This document shows positions 1-8,250 of a DNA stretch of 54,805 nt, piece after piece. The translations under genes were made by a program, and so were the position numbers. Below the pieces are notes generated by a model, which did no database searches, was not told where the DNA came from, and saw only the letters and a list, made by a program, of their open reading frames with translations. Each line of letters opens with the position of its first letter. The stretch's first letter is position 1. Origin of the DNA: Curvibacter sp. (GTDB lineage: Bacteria; Pseudomonadota; Gammaproteobacteria; Burkholderiales; Burkholderiaceae_C); assembly GCA_004293725.1 (NCBI GenBank), contig REAW01000036.1, positions 1 to 54,805 on the forward strand, written 5' to 3'.

Positions 1-64
1 CCAGATCGTCGATCTCGGCTTCGTAGGCGCTTCGTAGGTGTTGGAAAAACGGGGAAATGCTCAT
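1..64 (-). CDS. 5' end of an unidentified gene, cut by the window edge
   Basis: An ATG on the minus strand at 64, 13 bases after the stop of the J-domain gene, opens a frame that runs without a stop to the left edge. It gives about 21 residues beginning MSISPFFQHL. The close spacing suggests co-transcription with the J-domain gene. There is no strong Shine-Dalgarno sequence and too little protein to assign a family. Confidence 0.4.
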   Translation of the reverse strand, partial: MSISPFFQHLRSAYEAEIDDL

Positions 65-77
65 GAACGATGGCTAC

Positions 78-353
78 TCACAAAATGCGGGCGAAATAGG
101 CGTTCCATATTTCGCGCGCGGTATCAATGGGACTGTCGAGCAGGCCACGGCGGCGGTTGTCGTCGTAGGCCTGGCGTTTACTCTCGTCTGACAGGGTGTC
201 ATAGGCTTCCTGTATTTCACGAAAGCGCTGTGCTGCGTCCGCAGCCGGGTTGCGGTCCGGGTGGTAGAGCGCCGCTTTCTGGCGGAATGCCTTTTTGATA
301 TCGGCCAGTGTGGCTGCACTGTTGAGCCCGAGGGCAGCGTAGTGGTCTTTCAT
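78..353 (-). CDS. Small J-domain (DnaJ-like) co-chaperone
   Basis: A 91-residue protein that is almost entirely a J domain. Helices I and II are followed by the HPD tripeptide at residues 31-33 (YHPDRN), the signature that stimulates DnaK ATPase, and then by a helix III with QRFREIQEAYDTLSD. It lacks the Gly/Phe region, zinc-finger domain and substrate-binding C-terminus of full DnaJ, so it is a class III-type J protein that probably directs DnaK to one client. Another short frame starts 13 bases downstream and may share its transcript. Assignment of the fold is secure; the client is unknown. Confidence 0.85.
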   Translation of the reverse strand: MKDHYAALGLNSAATLADIKKAFRQKAALYHPDRNPAADAAQRFREIQEAYDTLSDESKRQAYDDNRRRGLLDSPIDTAREIWNAYFARIL

Positions 354-391
354 TCAGCGGCTTTCATAGCAGCGCATTGTGGCCGACAAAG

Positions 392-428
392 AAAAAACCC
401 CGCTACTGAAAAAGTAGCAGGGTTTTTG
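392..428. terminator. Intrinsic terminator after tRNA-Asn
   Basis: A ten-pair stem (CCCCGCTACT at 398-407 against AGTAGCAGGG at 413-422, one G-A mismatch) with a five-base loop lies between an A-run and a T-run. It could therefore stop transcription from either side. It lies 19 bases beyond the 3' end of the minus-strand tRNA gene, so ending that transcript is the likely main role. Confidence 0.75.
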
Positions 429-446
429 CACCCTTGCGGGTTTATT

Positions 447-522
447 TGGCTCCTCAACCTGGGCTCGAACCAGGGACCTACGGATTAACAGTCCGGCGCT
501 CTACCAACTGAGCTATTGAGGA
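447..522 (-). tRNA. tRNA-Asn (anticodon GTT)
   Basis: The minus strand folds into a complete 76-base cloverleaf. The acceptor stem TCCTCAA pairs with TTGAGGA, the D loop contains AGTTGGTA, the anticodon loop CTGTTAA carries GTT, and the T arm reads CCTGG-TTCGAGC-CCAGG. The 3' CCA is encoded. The anticodon reads asparagine codons AAC and AAU. An intrinsic terminator follows at 392-428. Confidence 0.97.
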
Positions 523-588
523 ATTGAGCCTCGAATTATAGCGTCGTTTTTTCGCTGATTTGAAAGCGACCGCATTTTTTCGAAAATG

Positions 589-1653
589 TCACGCAGTTGT
601 TTGCGGCTTCTGCACACCGAGCAGCGCATGCAGGCGCGGGCTGGTGGTGGTGTACTGCAGCATGACTTTCTTTTCGGGAAAGATGAACGGCATGGCCCCA
701 TAAGCCGCGAGTGTTGCCTCGTGAAAGCCACACACAATCAGTTTCTTCTTGCCGGGGTAGTTGTTGATGTCCCCCACGGCAAAAATGCCCGGCACATTGG
801 TGCCAAAGTTTTCCGTATTCACTTCAAGCTGCTTGCGCTCCATGGCCAGACCCCATTCCGCAATCGGCCCCATCTTGGGCGACACGCCAAGAAACACAAG
901 AACCTGGTCGGCGCGCAAGGCGCGGGTTTGGCCCTCGGAGTCCAACACCTGCAATTCCGTGAGCAATCCATCGGCCGCCTGGAAGCCTGTGATCTGAGCT
1001 GCAACAAACCGCAGTGCCCCAGAAGCGCGCAAGGCTTGCACACGCGCAAGGGTAGAAGCTTCGGCTGCAAAAACATCGCGGCGGTGGACCAGCGTGACCG
1101 ATGCCGGGCGCTGCGGGTTCGTGGGGGCTAGCACCTGCAGTGCGCATTCCAGCGCTTCTTCTCCGCCGCCGTGAATCACAACATGGCGCTTGGCCAAGGT
1201 GGCCAAAGCTTGAGTTCTGTAGTGCACCTGGCTGCGCTCGAATGCAGCCATGCCGTCTACATGCAGGCTGCGCGGCACAAAAGCACCGACCCCCGACGCA
1301 ATAAACAAGGCCTTGGTCAGAAAAGTCTGGCCACGGGTCGTCGTCAAATGAATGTGGCCATTGTCCAGACGCCGGACAGAAGCGACTTGCTGCCCCCAAT
1401 GAAATTGTGCGCCGAAGGGGGCAATTTGCTGCAGCAGGCTTTCTGTCAGGTCGCGACCCGTAGTGACCGGAACCGCCGGAATGTCATAAATGGGTTTGTC
1501 GGGGTAAAGCTCGGCGCACTGGCCACCCGCATGGGGAAGCGTATCGATGACATGGGCTTGAACTTCCAGAAGCCCGAGTTGAAAGACCTGGAACAGGCCC
1601 ACCGGGCCTGCGCCTATGACGACGGCATCGGCTTCAATAACAGGTGCAGCCAT
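589..1653 (-). CDS. Ferredoxin/flavodoxin-NADP reductase, thioredoxin-reductase-like type
   Basis: A 354-residue flavoprotein. The N-terminal FAD-binding glycine motif is VVIGAGPVGL (about residues 11-20), followed by GGQCAELYPDKPIYDIP, typical of the type 2 ferredoxin-NADP reductases related to thioredoxin reductase. A central NADP-binding segment contains VVIHGGGEEALE, and the C-terminal FAD contact is GIFAVGDI. No CxxC redox pair is present, which argues against thioredoxin reductase. It lies 13 bases downstream of the ferredoxin gene and at the end of the sulfate assimilation operon. It probably passes electrons from NADPH to that ferredoxin for sulfite reductase; the partnership is inferred from position. 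Confidence 0.9.
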   Translation of the reverse strand: MAAPVIEADAVVIGAGPVGLFQVFQLGLLEVQAHVIDTLPHAGGQCAELYPDKPIYDIPAVPVTTGRDLTESLLQQIAPFGAQFHWGQQVASVRRLDNGHIHLTTTRGQTFLTKALFIASGVGAFVPRSLHVDGMAAFERSQVHYRTQALATLAKRHVVIHGGGEEALECALQVLAPTNPQRPASVTLVHRRDVFAAEASTLARVQALRASGALRFVAAQITGFQAADGLLTELQVLDSEGQTRALRADQVLVFLGVSPKMGPIAEWGLAMERKQLEVNTENFGTNVPGIFAVGDINNYPGKKKLIVCGFHEATLAAYGAMPFIFPEKKVMLQYTTTSPRLHALLGVQKPQTTA

Positions 1654-1666
1654 GCCGTGTTTCCGG

Positions 1667-1996
1667 TCAGCGGATCAGTTCAGACAACTTGCCCGTTTTG
1701 TCTTTCCAGTCATCGGCACCATCCAGAGGCGCCTTGCGCTTGGTAATGCTTTTCCAGCCGGGCAACAGTGCCAATTCGGCGTTGAGCTTGATCATGTGTT
1801 GCTGGTCCTTGGGGGCATCTTCTTCCGCATAGATCGCGTTGACTGGGCACTCGGGAATGCAGACTGCGCAGTCGATGCATTCATCGGGGTCGATCGTCAG
1901 GAAATTGGGGCCTTCGCGGAAGCAATCCACTGGGCACACGTCCACGCAGTCGGTGTATTTGCACTTGATACAGGCTTCGGTGACGATGTGTGTCAT
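1667..1996 (-). CDS. fdxA: 7Fe ferredoxin (3Fe-4S/4Fe-4S), FdxA type
   Basis: A 109-residue ferredoxin when started at the ATG at 1996 ([17 protein letters not shown]), the usual FdxA start; a longer in-frame reading to 2041 is not supported. Cysteine clusters [17 protein letters not shown] and [13 protein letters not shown] near the N-terminus bind one [3Fe-4S] and one [4Fe-4S] cluster, and the long C-terminal tail is typical of proteobacterial FdxA. It sits between cysN and a ferredoxin-NADP reductase. It is therefore the likely electron carrier for the siroheme sulfite reductase of the same operon. Confidence 0.93.
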   Translation of the reverse strand: MTHIVTEACIKCKYTDCVDVCPVDCFREGPNFLTIDPDECIDCAVCIPECPVNAIYAEEDAPKDQQHMIKLNAELALLPGWKSITKRKAPLDGADDWKDKTGKLSELIR

Positions 1997-2068
1997 GTTG
2001 TTTGAGAGCAGTAAATGAGAGGATAGGCGAACAATTGCCAAGCCCTTGATTTTATTGGGTTTTGCAGA

Positions 2069-2088
2069 CGCCCCTTGTCACGGGGGCA
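2069..2088. terminator. Hairpin after cysN, weak terminator or processing site
   Basis: GCCCC and GGGGC arms (2070-2074 and 2083-2087) enclose an eight-base loop in the gap between cysN and fdxA. There is no downstream U-run on the minus strand, so it may only attenuate expression or protect the cysN mRNA end. Confidence 0.35.
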
Positions 2089-2104
2089 TCTCCTTTGCGT
2101 TGTA

Positions 2105-3481
2105 TCAACTCAGCAGCAAGGCGCCAGAGGTCTTGTGGGAGGCGGTGTCCACCAGAATCAGCGAGCCCAAAACGCGGCTCTGCGCATACGGAACGGCAGT
2201 TATCGCCTCCTGCAGCGCGAGCTCGATATGGCCGATGGCATTGGGCGCAATCTCGGTGGCGTCGTGCTCTTGCAGGGTATTGATGTCCAGGCTGTGCACG
2301 ATGCGTTTGACCTTGGCCTTGATCCAACGGTGACCGTGCAAAGCGAGGTAAACCCGTCCGGCGACCAAGGGCTCATCGTCCATCCAGGCGACGGTGGCCT
2401 TGATCTCGCGGGTTGCTTCGGCAAAGGCGCGGGGCTTGGGCGTATCCGCGAATTCGTCGTCCGGGTCGGCAGCGGGCGTGACTTGCGCCAGCAGCCAGTC
2501 GCCACGGGACACATCCACTTCGCGGTCCAGGGTAATTCCTGCACCATGGCTGGCAGCGATGCTGCCGGGAACACGGGCGTGGTTGACCACTTGGGCCACC
2601 ACGGCGGTCTGGCCGCTGGGGTGGATGTTGATGGTGTCGCCCACTTGAACAGAACCAGTGGCCACACGGCCCCAGAACACGCGGCGGCCTTGCGAGGTGT
2701 CGGCAGAGTTGTGGAACTTTTCGACCCATTGCACCGGGAAGGCGAAGGGCACATCGGTCTCGGCGGCGGTGACGGGCAGTGTTTCCAACAAGGCCAGCAG
2801 GCTCGGGCCCTGGTAGCCGCACCAGCCAGGCGTGGCTTCCACCACGTTGTGACCTTTGAGGGCGGACATGGGGATGGTGGCCGTCACGGCAATGCCGGCT
2901 TGCTGGGCAAAGGCTTGCAGCGCTTCGCTGATCTTGGCGAAGGCAGCGGTGGCGTCATCGCCCAAGGCGTCGAGCTTGTTCACGGCAAAGATGATGCCGG
3001 GCACACGCAGCAGGTTGACCAGCAGGCTGTGGCGGCGGGTCTGGGGCAGCAGGTCCACCAGTCCGTCCACATTCCACTTCAGCTTGGTGGCATCCACCAG
3101 CACCACGGCGGCATGGGCGCTGCTGGCGGCAGTGACCATGTTGCGGGTGTACTGCTCGTGGCCGGGCGCATCACCAATGATGAATTTGCGCGTGGGCGTA
3201 GCAAAGTAGCGGTAGGCCACGTCGATGGTGATGCCTTGCTCGCGCTCGGCGCTCAGACCGTCGGTGAACAATGCCAAGTCGGCCTCGCCGCTCTTGGAGA
3301 CGTTGGCCAACTGGTCTTGTAGCACCGCTTTGCTGTCCACCAATAAGCGGCCAATTAGGGTGCTCTTACCATCGTCCACGCTGCCGCAGGTGATAAAGCG
3401 CAGGGCGGATGAAGTGTCATTTTGGCTTCTGGCGCCCGTCGAATATGCGGGAGCAGCTATTGAATTAGTAGCAATTGTCAT
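2105..3481 (-). CDS. cysN: Sulfate adenylyltransferase subunit 1 (GTPase subunit)
   Basis: A 458-residue GTPase subunit of ATP sulfurylase, which activates sulfate to adenosine 5'-phosphosulfate with CysD. The translation-factor GTPase motifs are visible: G1 CGSVDDGKST, G3 GDAPGHEQY and G4 NKLD, followed by EF-Tu-like beta-barrel domains. The length is near normal for a CysN without a fused APS kinase. The ATG at 3481 is chosen; a TTG five codons upstream is less likely. The first 20 or so residues (TNSIAAPAYSTGARSQND) do not resemble the family and are encoded by a dispersed repeat. A gap of about 130 bp separates it from cysD. Confidence 0.95.
   Translation of the reverse strand: MTIATNSIAAPAYSTGARSQNDTSSALRFITCGSVDDGKSTLIGRLLVDSKAVLQDQLANVSKSGEADLALFTDGLSAEREQGITIDVAYRYFATPTRKFIIGDAPGHEQYTRNMVTAASSAHAAVVLVDATKLKWNVDGLVDLLPQTRRHSLLVNLLRVPGIIFAVNKLDALGDDATAAFAKISEALQAFAQQAGIAVTATIPMSALKGHNVVEATPGWCGYQGPSLLALLETLPVTAAETDVPFAFPVQWVEKFHNSADTSQGRRVFWGRVATGSVQVGDTINIHPSGQTAVVAQVVNHARVPGSIAASHGAGITLDREVDVSRGDWLLAQVTPAADPDDEFADTPKPRAFAEATREIKATVAWMDDEPLVAGRVYLALHGHRWIKAKVKRIVHSLDINTLQEHDATEIAPNAIGHIELALQEAITAVPYAQSRVLGSLILVDTASHKTSGALLLS
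3419..3478 (-). repeat. Dispersed palindromic repeat, copy 1 (N-terminus of cysN)
   Basis: Read on the minus strand this contains the family core AATAGCTGCTCCCGCA followed by GGGCGCCAGAAGCCAAAA. It encodes the atypical CysN N-terminus IAAPAYSTGARSQ, in the same frame as the other forward copies. Confidence 0.7.
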
Positions 3482-3529
3482 AGGACTTTCTAGCAATAGT
3501 GGCTAGGATTGGGTAGGTAAGGCGCTTTG

Positions 3530-3600
3530 TGCAGTGAGGTAAAGGAGGAGGCCGCAGGCCGGGGGACACGAACGGAGCAGAGTGCCCTGCCTGCCTGATC
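3530..3600. repeat. Possible second dispersed repeat type between cysD and cysN
   Basis: The 130-bp cysD-cysN gap contains a GC-rich stretch (minus strand: GTCCCCCGGCCTGCGGCC) holding a GGCCTGCGGCC-type palindrome. It resembles intergenic repeats I recall from Comamonadaceae genomes. Only one copy is visible here, so this rests on memory of the style rather than on internal evidence. Confidence 0.25.
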
Positions 3601-3610
3601 CGGGTTACGC

Positions 3611-4543
3611 CTAGAAGTACCCATCCTTTTTTCGCTTCTCCATGGAAGCCTCAGAAGTCTTGTCGTCCATGCGGGTGGCACCACGCTCGCTCACGTCAGC
3701 GGCCAGCGTTTCGATCACGATGTCGGCAGCGGTCGCGGCCAAGCTTTCCACCGGGCAGGTGCAGGTGATGTCGCCCACGGTGCGGAAACGCACGTCGCGG
3801 CTCTCGATGGTTTCGCCTTCTTTGCGCGGGGTCAGCTCCGTCACAGGCACCAGCAGGCCTTTGCGCTCAACCACATCGCGCTTGTGGGTGTAGTACAGCG
3901 ATGGCAGGGCGATCTTTTCACGCTCGATGTACTGCCAGACGTCCAGCTCGGTCCAGTTGCTGATGGGGAACACGCGGAAGTGTTCGCCGGGCTGCAGGCG
4001 GGTGTTGAATAGCGTCCACAACTCCGGGCGTTGGGCCTTGGGTTGCCACTGGCCGAAGCTGTCGCGGTGCGAAAAGATGCGCTCCTTGGCGCGGGCTTTT
4101 TCTTCGTCACGGCGGGCGCCACCGATCAGCGCATCAAAGCGGAACTCGTCGATGGCTTCCAGCAGCGTGACCGATTGGTGCACATTGCGGCTCTCGCCGG
4201 GGTGGGCCAGGCGCACGGTGCCACGCGCCATGGAGTCTTCGACGCTACGCACGATGAGCTCGGCGCCCAATTCCTTGGCGCGGAAATCGCGGAAATCGGT
4301 CACTTCATGGAAGTTGTGGCCGGTGTCGATCATCAGGAGCGGGTAGGGAATGCGGCCCACGCCGAAGGCCTTTTCCGCGCACTTGAGCATGACCAGCGAG
4401 TCTTTGCCGCCCGAGAACAGCAGGGCAGGGCGCTCAAACGCAGCCGCCACCTCGCGCAGGATGAAGATAGTTTCTTCTTCCAGCGCGTCGAGGTGCTGGT
4501 TGGAGAGGCGGTCGAAATGGGTGGGTTCAGTCATGGCGTTCAT
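3611..4543 (-). CDS. cysD: Sulfate adenylyltransferase subunit 2
   Basis: A 310-residue catalytic subunit of ATP sulfurylase, which forms APS and pyrophosphate from sulfate and ATP. The PP-loop motif ALLFSGGKDSLVML lies near residues 41-54. The conserved stretches MIDTGHNFHEV, GGARRDEEKARAKERIFS and FPISNWTELDVWQYI are intact. The C-terminal MDDKTSEASMEKRKKDGYF is the usual CysD ending. Its start overlaps the stop of cysH by four bases, which indicates translational coupling. An alternative start at the second methionine (residue 4) would remove three residues. Confidence 0.96.
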   Translation of the reverse strand: MNAMTEPTHFDRLSNQHLDALEEETIFILREVAAAFERPALLFSGGKDSLVMLKCAEKAFGVGRIPYPLLMIDTGHNFHEVTDFRDFRAKELGAELIVRSVEDSMARGTVRLAHPGESRNVHQSVTLLEAIDEFRFDALIGGARRDEEKARAKERIFSHRDSFGQWQPKAQRPELWTLFNTRLQPGEHFRVFPISNWTELDVWQYIEREKIALPSLYYTHKRDVVERKGLLVPVTELTPRKEGETIESRDVRFRTVGDITCTCPVESLAATAADIVIETLAADVSERGATRMDDKTSEASMEKRKKDGYF

Positions 4544-5376
4544 GCTTTGGCTTCTTCATGCGAATCGGTGGCTTTAACGTGTAGGCCGCATTCTTTGGCG
4601 GCGCCACCTTCGAGGTTGGCTTCCCACCACCAGCGGCCGGAGCGGAAGTCTTCACCCAGGCTGATGGCGCGGGTGCAAGGCTCGCAGCCGATGCTGGGGT
4701 AGAACTGGTCGTGCAGGGGGTTGTAGTCCAGTTTGTTCGTCTGGATGTAGTGCCAGACATCGCCCCAAGTCCAGTTGGCGAGGGGGTTGATCTTGATGCG
4801 GGGCTCAGAGCTGTCCACCAGCGGCACATCGGCGCGGGCGCCGGACTGTTCGCGGCGCAGACCGGTGATCCAGGCGTCTTTACCCTTGAGGGCGCGCTCC
4901 AGCGGCTCCATCTTGCGGATGCCGCAGCAGGCTTTGCGCAGGGCAATGCTCTTGTACATCGCGTCCTTGCCTTCACGGTCTACAAACTGAATCACTGATT
5001 CGTTCACCGGCTGGTACACCGTGACCGCAGCACGGCTGGACGCCTTGAAGCGCTCCAGCAGGTCCAGGGTTTCTTGGTGCAGGGCACCGGTTTCCAGCAC
5101 GAAGATGCCAATGTCCAGCTTCAAGCTGTTGATCAGGTGGCTGATGACCACGTCCTCAGCGCCAAGGCTGGAGGCTTGGGTGACGGTGGCCACCCCTTTG
5201 CCGTTTTCGCCGTCTACGCCCGCGTATTGCGCGGCAGCTTGAGACAGCACGCCTTGGGCTTCCGCGAGCTTGATGATGTATTCGCCGCTGGCTTCGGCGT
5301 TGCGGGCCATGGCACTGCCGGCGGGCTGTGCTTGCACGGCGAAGCGGTTACCGAAGGACGAAGTTTCGGCGGTCAT
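4540..5376 (-). CDS. cysH: Adenylyl-sulfate (APS) reductase, Fe-S type CysH
   Basis: A 278-residue sulfonucleotide reductase that makes sulfite and AMP. The two cysteine pairs KACCGIRK and CEPCTRA, ligands of the [4Fe-4S] cluster in APS reductases, are both present, and the catalytic cysteine is in ECGLHV near the C-terminus. PAPS-specific enzymes lack the paired cysteines, so APS is the probable substrate. No APS kinase (cysC) lies nearby, which agrees. It overlaps DUF934 upstream and cysD downstream by four bases each. Confidence 0.93.
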   Translation of the reverse strand: MTAETSSFGNRFAVQAQPAGSAMARNAEASGEYIIKLAEAQGVLSQAAAQYAGVDGENGKGVATVTQASSLGAEDVVISHLINSLKLDIGIFVLETGALHQETLDLLERFKASSRAAVTVYQPVNESVIQFVDREGKDAMYKSIALRKACCGIRKMEPLERALKGKDAWITGLRREQSGARADVPLVDSSEPRIKINPLANWTWGDVWHYIQTNKLDYNPLHDQFYPSIGCEPCTRAISLGEDFRSGRWWWEANLEGGAAKECGLHVKATDSHEEAKA

Positions 5377-5780
5377 GCCGCTTCGCCTTCGCGGGCAAAG
5401 TGGGGCTTCACCGTAACAGCGTCGCCTTGGTAGAAGCCGCGGAAGCGGTCGAACTGGCGCTGTGCAAAGTCGATGTTCTGGTCAGCGCGCAGCACGGCCA
5501 CGTCAAAGCCGGTGCGTTCCATTTGCACCAGCTGGTCGATCAGCACGTCGCCGGTGGCACGCAGCTCGCCGGTAAAGCCCAGACGGCGGCGCAGCAAAAA
5601 GGCCTGGCTGTACGCGCGGCCGTCGGTGAACTTGGGGAAGTTCAGGTCGATGCGGGCGACGCCCGCAAGGTCCAGCGCGCGGGGGTCCTCGGTGTTTGCC
5701 AGTTCAATGACTTTTTGGCTAAATCCCAAGTCCAGGCCTTCAGCGCCCGTGGAGTGTGCGGAAGCAGCTATCAATTTCAT
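5373..5780 (-). CDS. DUF934 family protein of the sulfite reductase operon
   Basis: A 135-residue protein of the DUF934 family, regularly found next to siroheme sulfite reductase and CysH in proteobacteria; its biochemical role is not established. The family segments RIDLNFPKFTDGRAYSQAFLLRRRLGF and ELRATGDVLIDQLVQMERTGFD are clear. The N-terminal residues IAASAHSTGAEG come from a dispersed repeat, so the ancestral N-terminus has been extended or replaced. The ATG at 5780 lies within the repeat. It overlaps cysH by four bases. Confidence 0.88.
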   Translation of the reverse strand: MKLIAASAHSTGAEGLDLGFSQKVIELANTEDPRALDLAGVARIDLNFPKFTDGRAYSQAFLLRRRLGFTGELRATGDVLIDQLVQMERTGFDVAVLRADQNIDFAQRQFDRFRGFYQGDAVTVKPHFAREGEAA

Positions 5781-5784
5781 AGTG
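5736..5784 (-). repeat. Dispersed palindromic repeat, copy 2 (N-terminus of DUF934 gene)
   Basis: The minus strand reads TTGATAGCTGCTTCCGCA and then ACGGGCGCTGAAGGCC, a clear match to copy 1. It supplies the start codon region and residues IAASAHSTGAEG of the DUF934 protein. Confidence 0.7.
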
Positions 5785-5810
5785 TTTTCTTTCTTTCGGC
5801 GTCCGGAGCT

Positions 5811-7628
5811 TCAGGCTTCTTGAGCGTCTTTGGCGTAGCCATCTTTTTTGGGCAGGGCGTGCAGGTCTTCGTGCTTGTCGGCCAAGCGGGCGCTGTTGGC
5901 GGCAGCCTTGAATGCGTCCATGCCCACGCGCTTGAAACAGTCGATGAAGGTTTCGCGACCCACGCGCTGTTGGCGGAAGGTGTCGAGCACGGCTTCGATC
6001 ACGCCAGGCACTTCGAGAGCGCCGAACGAGGGTCCCACCACCTTGCCGGGTACCGCTTCGCCACTCAGTGCCGACCCGTCGGAGCCTCCCAAGGACACCT
6101 GGTACCACTCTTTGCCATCTTTATCCACGCCCAAGATGCCGATGTGGCCGCTGTGGTGGTGGCCGCAGGAGTTGATGCAACCGCTGATGTGCAGGTCGAT
6201 CTCGCCCAGATCGTGCAGCTCGTCCATGTCTTGGTAACGCTCGGTGATTTGAGCGGCAATCGGGATGGAGCGGGCATTGGCCAGCGCACAGAAGTCACCG
6301 CCGGGGCAGGCAATCATGTCGGTGAGCAAGCGCACATTTGAGCGGGCCAAGCCGGCGTGGCTGGCGGCCACCCAGAGGGCGGGCAGGTCCTCAGCACGTA
6401 CCCAAGGCAGCAAAAGGTTCTGGTCGTGGGTGACGCGGGTTTCACCGGCAGAGAACTCGTCGGCCAAAGCGGCAGCAGTGTCGAGCTGGTCGGCATCCGC
6501 ATCACCGGGGGCCTGGCCCAAGCGCTTGTACGACAGGGTGACTGCGCGGAGAAGCGGGTTCTTGTGCGGGGCCACGTTTTGCTGCAGCCAGCGGTCGTAG
6601 TCCTTCTGGCGCTCTGGCGGAACTACTACTGTTTTTGTAGCTGTCGGCGCAGACGCTGTGAGCGCTGGAGGCACAAAACATGCTGTAACGCGGTCTAGCT
6701 CTGCCTGGCTGATGGTGTGGGGCGCGCCGTCGCGGGTGATGATTTGCTCGTACTCGGCTTCCACCTCGTCGATGTAGCGCTGGCCTTCGGCCTTCACCAA
6801 AATCTTGATGCGCGCCTTGTACATGTTGTCCCGGCGGCCCCAGCGGTTGTACACACGCACCACGGCTTCCAGGTAATTCATGATCTGCAAAGCGGGCAAG
6901 AATTCGCGGATGGTGGTGCCGATAACCGGCGTGCGGCCCATGCCGCCGCCCACGAGGACCTTGAAGCCCAGCTCACCGGCGTCGTTCTTTTTCAGGTGCA
7001 AACCCACGTCGTGCCAGTGGGTGGCGGCGCGGTCTTCCGTCGCGCCGGTGATGGCGATCTTGAACTTGCGCGGCAGGAAGGCGAACTCAGGGTGCAAGGT
7101 GCTCCACTGGCGCATGATTTCGGCAAACGGGCGGGGGTCGGCAATCTCATCCACCGCCACACCGGCCAGCTGGTCGCTGGTGATGTTGCGGATGCAGTTG
7201 CCGCTGGTCTGGATGCCGTGCATGTTGACCGTGGCCAGCAGATCCATCACGTCGGCGCTCTTGGCCAAGGGAATCCAGTTGAACTGCACGTTCTGGCGGG
7301 TGGTGAAGTGGCCGTAGCCCACAGGCAAGTGGGTGGTGCCCCAGGTGGCTTGGGTGCCAATGGCCTTGTCAAACACTTCTTTGCTGGGGTGGTCGAACTC
7401 GCGGGCAATGCGGGCTAGCACGCGTAACTGGGCGCTGGAAAGCTCGCCGTACGGCACGGCCACGCGCAGCATCGGGGCGTAGCGCTGGATGTACCAGCCG
7501 TTTTGCAGGCGAAGCGGGCGAAACTCGTCGTCGCTCAGGGTACCGGCCTGGTTGCGCTCCAGTTGGTCGCGGTGTTGGGCCGCGCGGGCGCGGATGAACT
7601 GGCGGTCAAATTCTGTGTATTGGTACAT
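5811..7628 (-). CDS. cysI: Ferredoxin-type sulfite reductase hemoprotein (siroheme/Fe-S)
   Basis: A 605-residue nitrite/sulfite reductase. Two ferredoxin-like half-domains (PYGELSSAQL; the second half near residue 400) flank the siroheme site. The four cluster cysteines are in MIACPGGDFC and GCINSCGHHH. The substrate-binding stretch TTRQNVQFNW and the GNCIRNITSD segment support this enzyme class. No flavoprotein cysJ is present; a ferredoxin and its reductase end the operon instead. A dispersed repeat adds an atypical segment, ALTASAPTATKTVVVPP, between domains (6624-6679). The ATG at 7628 is preferred over an upstream TTG. It is not certain that sulfite rather than nitrite is the substrate, but context favours sulfite. 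Confidence 0.92.
   Translation of the reverse strand: MYQYTEFDRQFIRARAAQHRDQLERNQAGTLSDDEFRPLRLQNGWYIQRYAPMLRVAVPYGELSSAQLRVLARIAREFDHPSKEVFDKAIGTQATWGTTHLPVGYGHFTTRQNVQFNWIPLAKSADVMDLLATVNMHGIQTSGNCIRNITSDQLAGVAVDEIADPRPFAEIMRQWSTLHPEFAFLPRKFKIAITGATEDRAATHWHDVGLHLKKNDAGELGFKVLVGGGMGRTPVIGTTIREFLPALQIMNYLEAVVRVYNRWGRRDNMYKARIKILVKAEGQRYIDEVEAEYEQIITRDGAPHTISQAELDRVTACFVPPALTASAPTATKTVVVPPERQKDYDRWLQQNVAPHKNPLLRAVTLSYKRLGQAPGDADADQLDTAAALADEFSAGETRVTHDQNLLLPWVRAEDLPALWVAASHAGLARSNVRLLTDMIACPGGDFCALANARSIPIAAQITERYQDMDELHDLGEIDLHISGCINSCGHHHSGHIGILGVDKDGKEWYQVSLGGSDGSALSGEAVPGKVVGPSFGALEVPGVIEAVLDTFRQQRVGRETFIDCFKRVGMDAFKAAANSARLADKHEDLHALPKKDGYAKDAQEA
6624..6679 (+). repeat. Dispersed palindromic repeat, copy 3 (inside cysI)
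   Basis: The plus strand has TTTTTGTAGCTGTCGGCGCA and then GAGCGCTGGAGGCACAAAA, matching the family consensus. It is inserted antisense to cysI yet preserves the reading frame, encoding ALTASAPTATKTVVVPP in an interdomain segment. Confidence 0.65.
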
Positions 7629-7630
7629 AG

Positions 7631-8206
7631 TCAAAGTGCAATGAGTTTCAAGCCCGCATAGGCCAGAAGTAGGGAAAGCAAAGAACGAATGACGCGCTCA
7701 GGCGTTTTGAACATCAGGTGCGAACCCACCCAGATGCCCGGAATCGAGCCCGCCAGCAACTTGGCCAGCAGCGCCCAATCGACGGAACCCAGCGAGGCAT
7801 GGCCCATACCCGCCACCAACGTCAGCGGCACTGCATAAGCAATATCCGCAGCCACGATACGCGGCAAGGGCAGCAGCGGGTACAGCACCATCAACACCGT
7901 AACGCCAATGGCGCCCGCGCCAACGGACGTGAGTGTAACCAGCGCACCACTGGGCGCACCCAACAGCAATGGCAGCCGCAAGGGCCGGGGAGAGGAGGCA
8001 GTGATTTCATGGCCAGCAGCAATCGAAAAAGGGGCAGTTCTTCCGCGGTTGGCCCTGAACGACAGGTCGTTACCCACCGCCAAGTGGCGCTTTGCGCCAA
8101 AGAAGAACACCAAAATGTGCATCATCAACGAGCCGCCACCAACCCCGGTAAGGCCCGCGACCAAGCCCACAAAGAACCCCGCACCTACAAATGCCACATC
8201 ATGCAT
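7631..8206 (-). pseudogene. TauE/SafE-type sulfite exporter with an internal deletion
   Basis: The N-terminus (GFFVGLVAGLTGVGGGSLM) and C-terminal half (GALVTLTSVGAGAIGVTVLM, VAADIAYAVPLTLVAGMGHASLGSVDW) are typical of TauE/SafE membrane permeases. The stretch between them, about residues 50-88, is unrelated to the family, and total length is 191 residues against about 250-260 expected. Roughly two transmembrane helices of the first repeat are missing. The frame stays open, so the gene decayed through an in-frame deletion or two compensating indels. It heads the sulfate assimilation operon and its TGA ends just before the cysI ATG. Function is doubtful. Confidence 0.6.
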
Positions 8207-8250
8207 GGGCGAGACTGTAGTCAGAGCTGTTTATATTGAAAACAATTTTT

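Noticed and set aside
2075..3322. A 415-residue open frame antisense to cysN
   Set aside because: His/Gly/Gln-rich composition typical of the reverse complement of a GTPase gene; cysN is intact on the other strand.
5328..6341. A 337-residue plus-strand frame across DUF934 and cysI
   Set aside because: It spans two genes with conserved domains on the minus strand and shows no family features.
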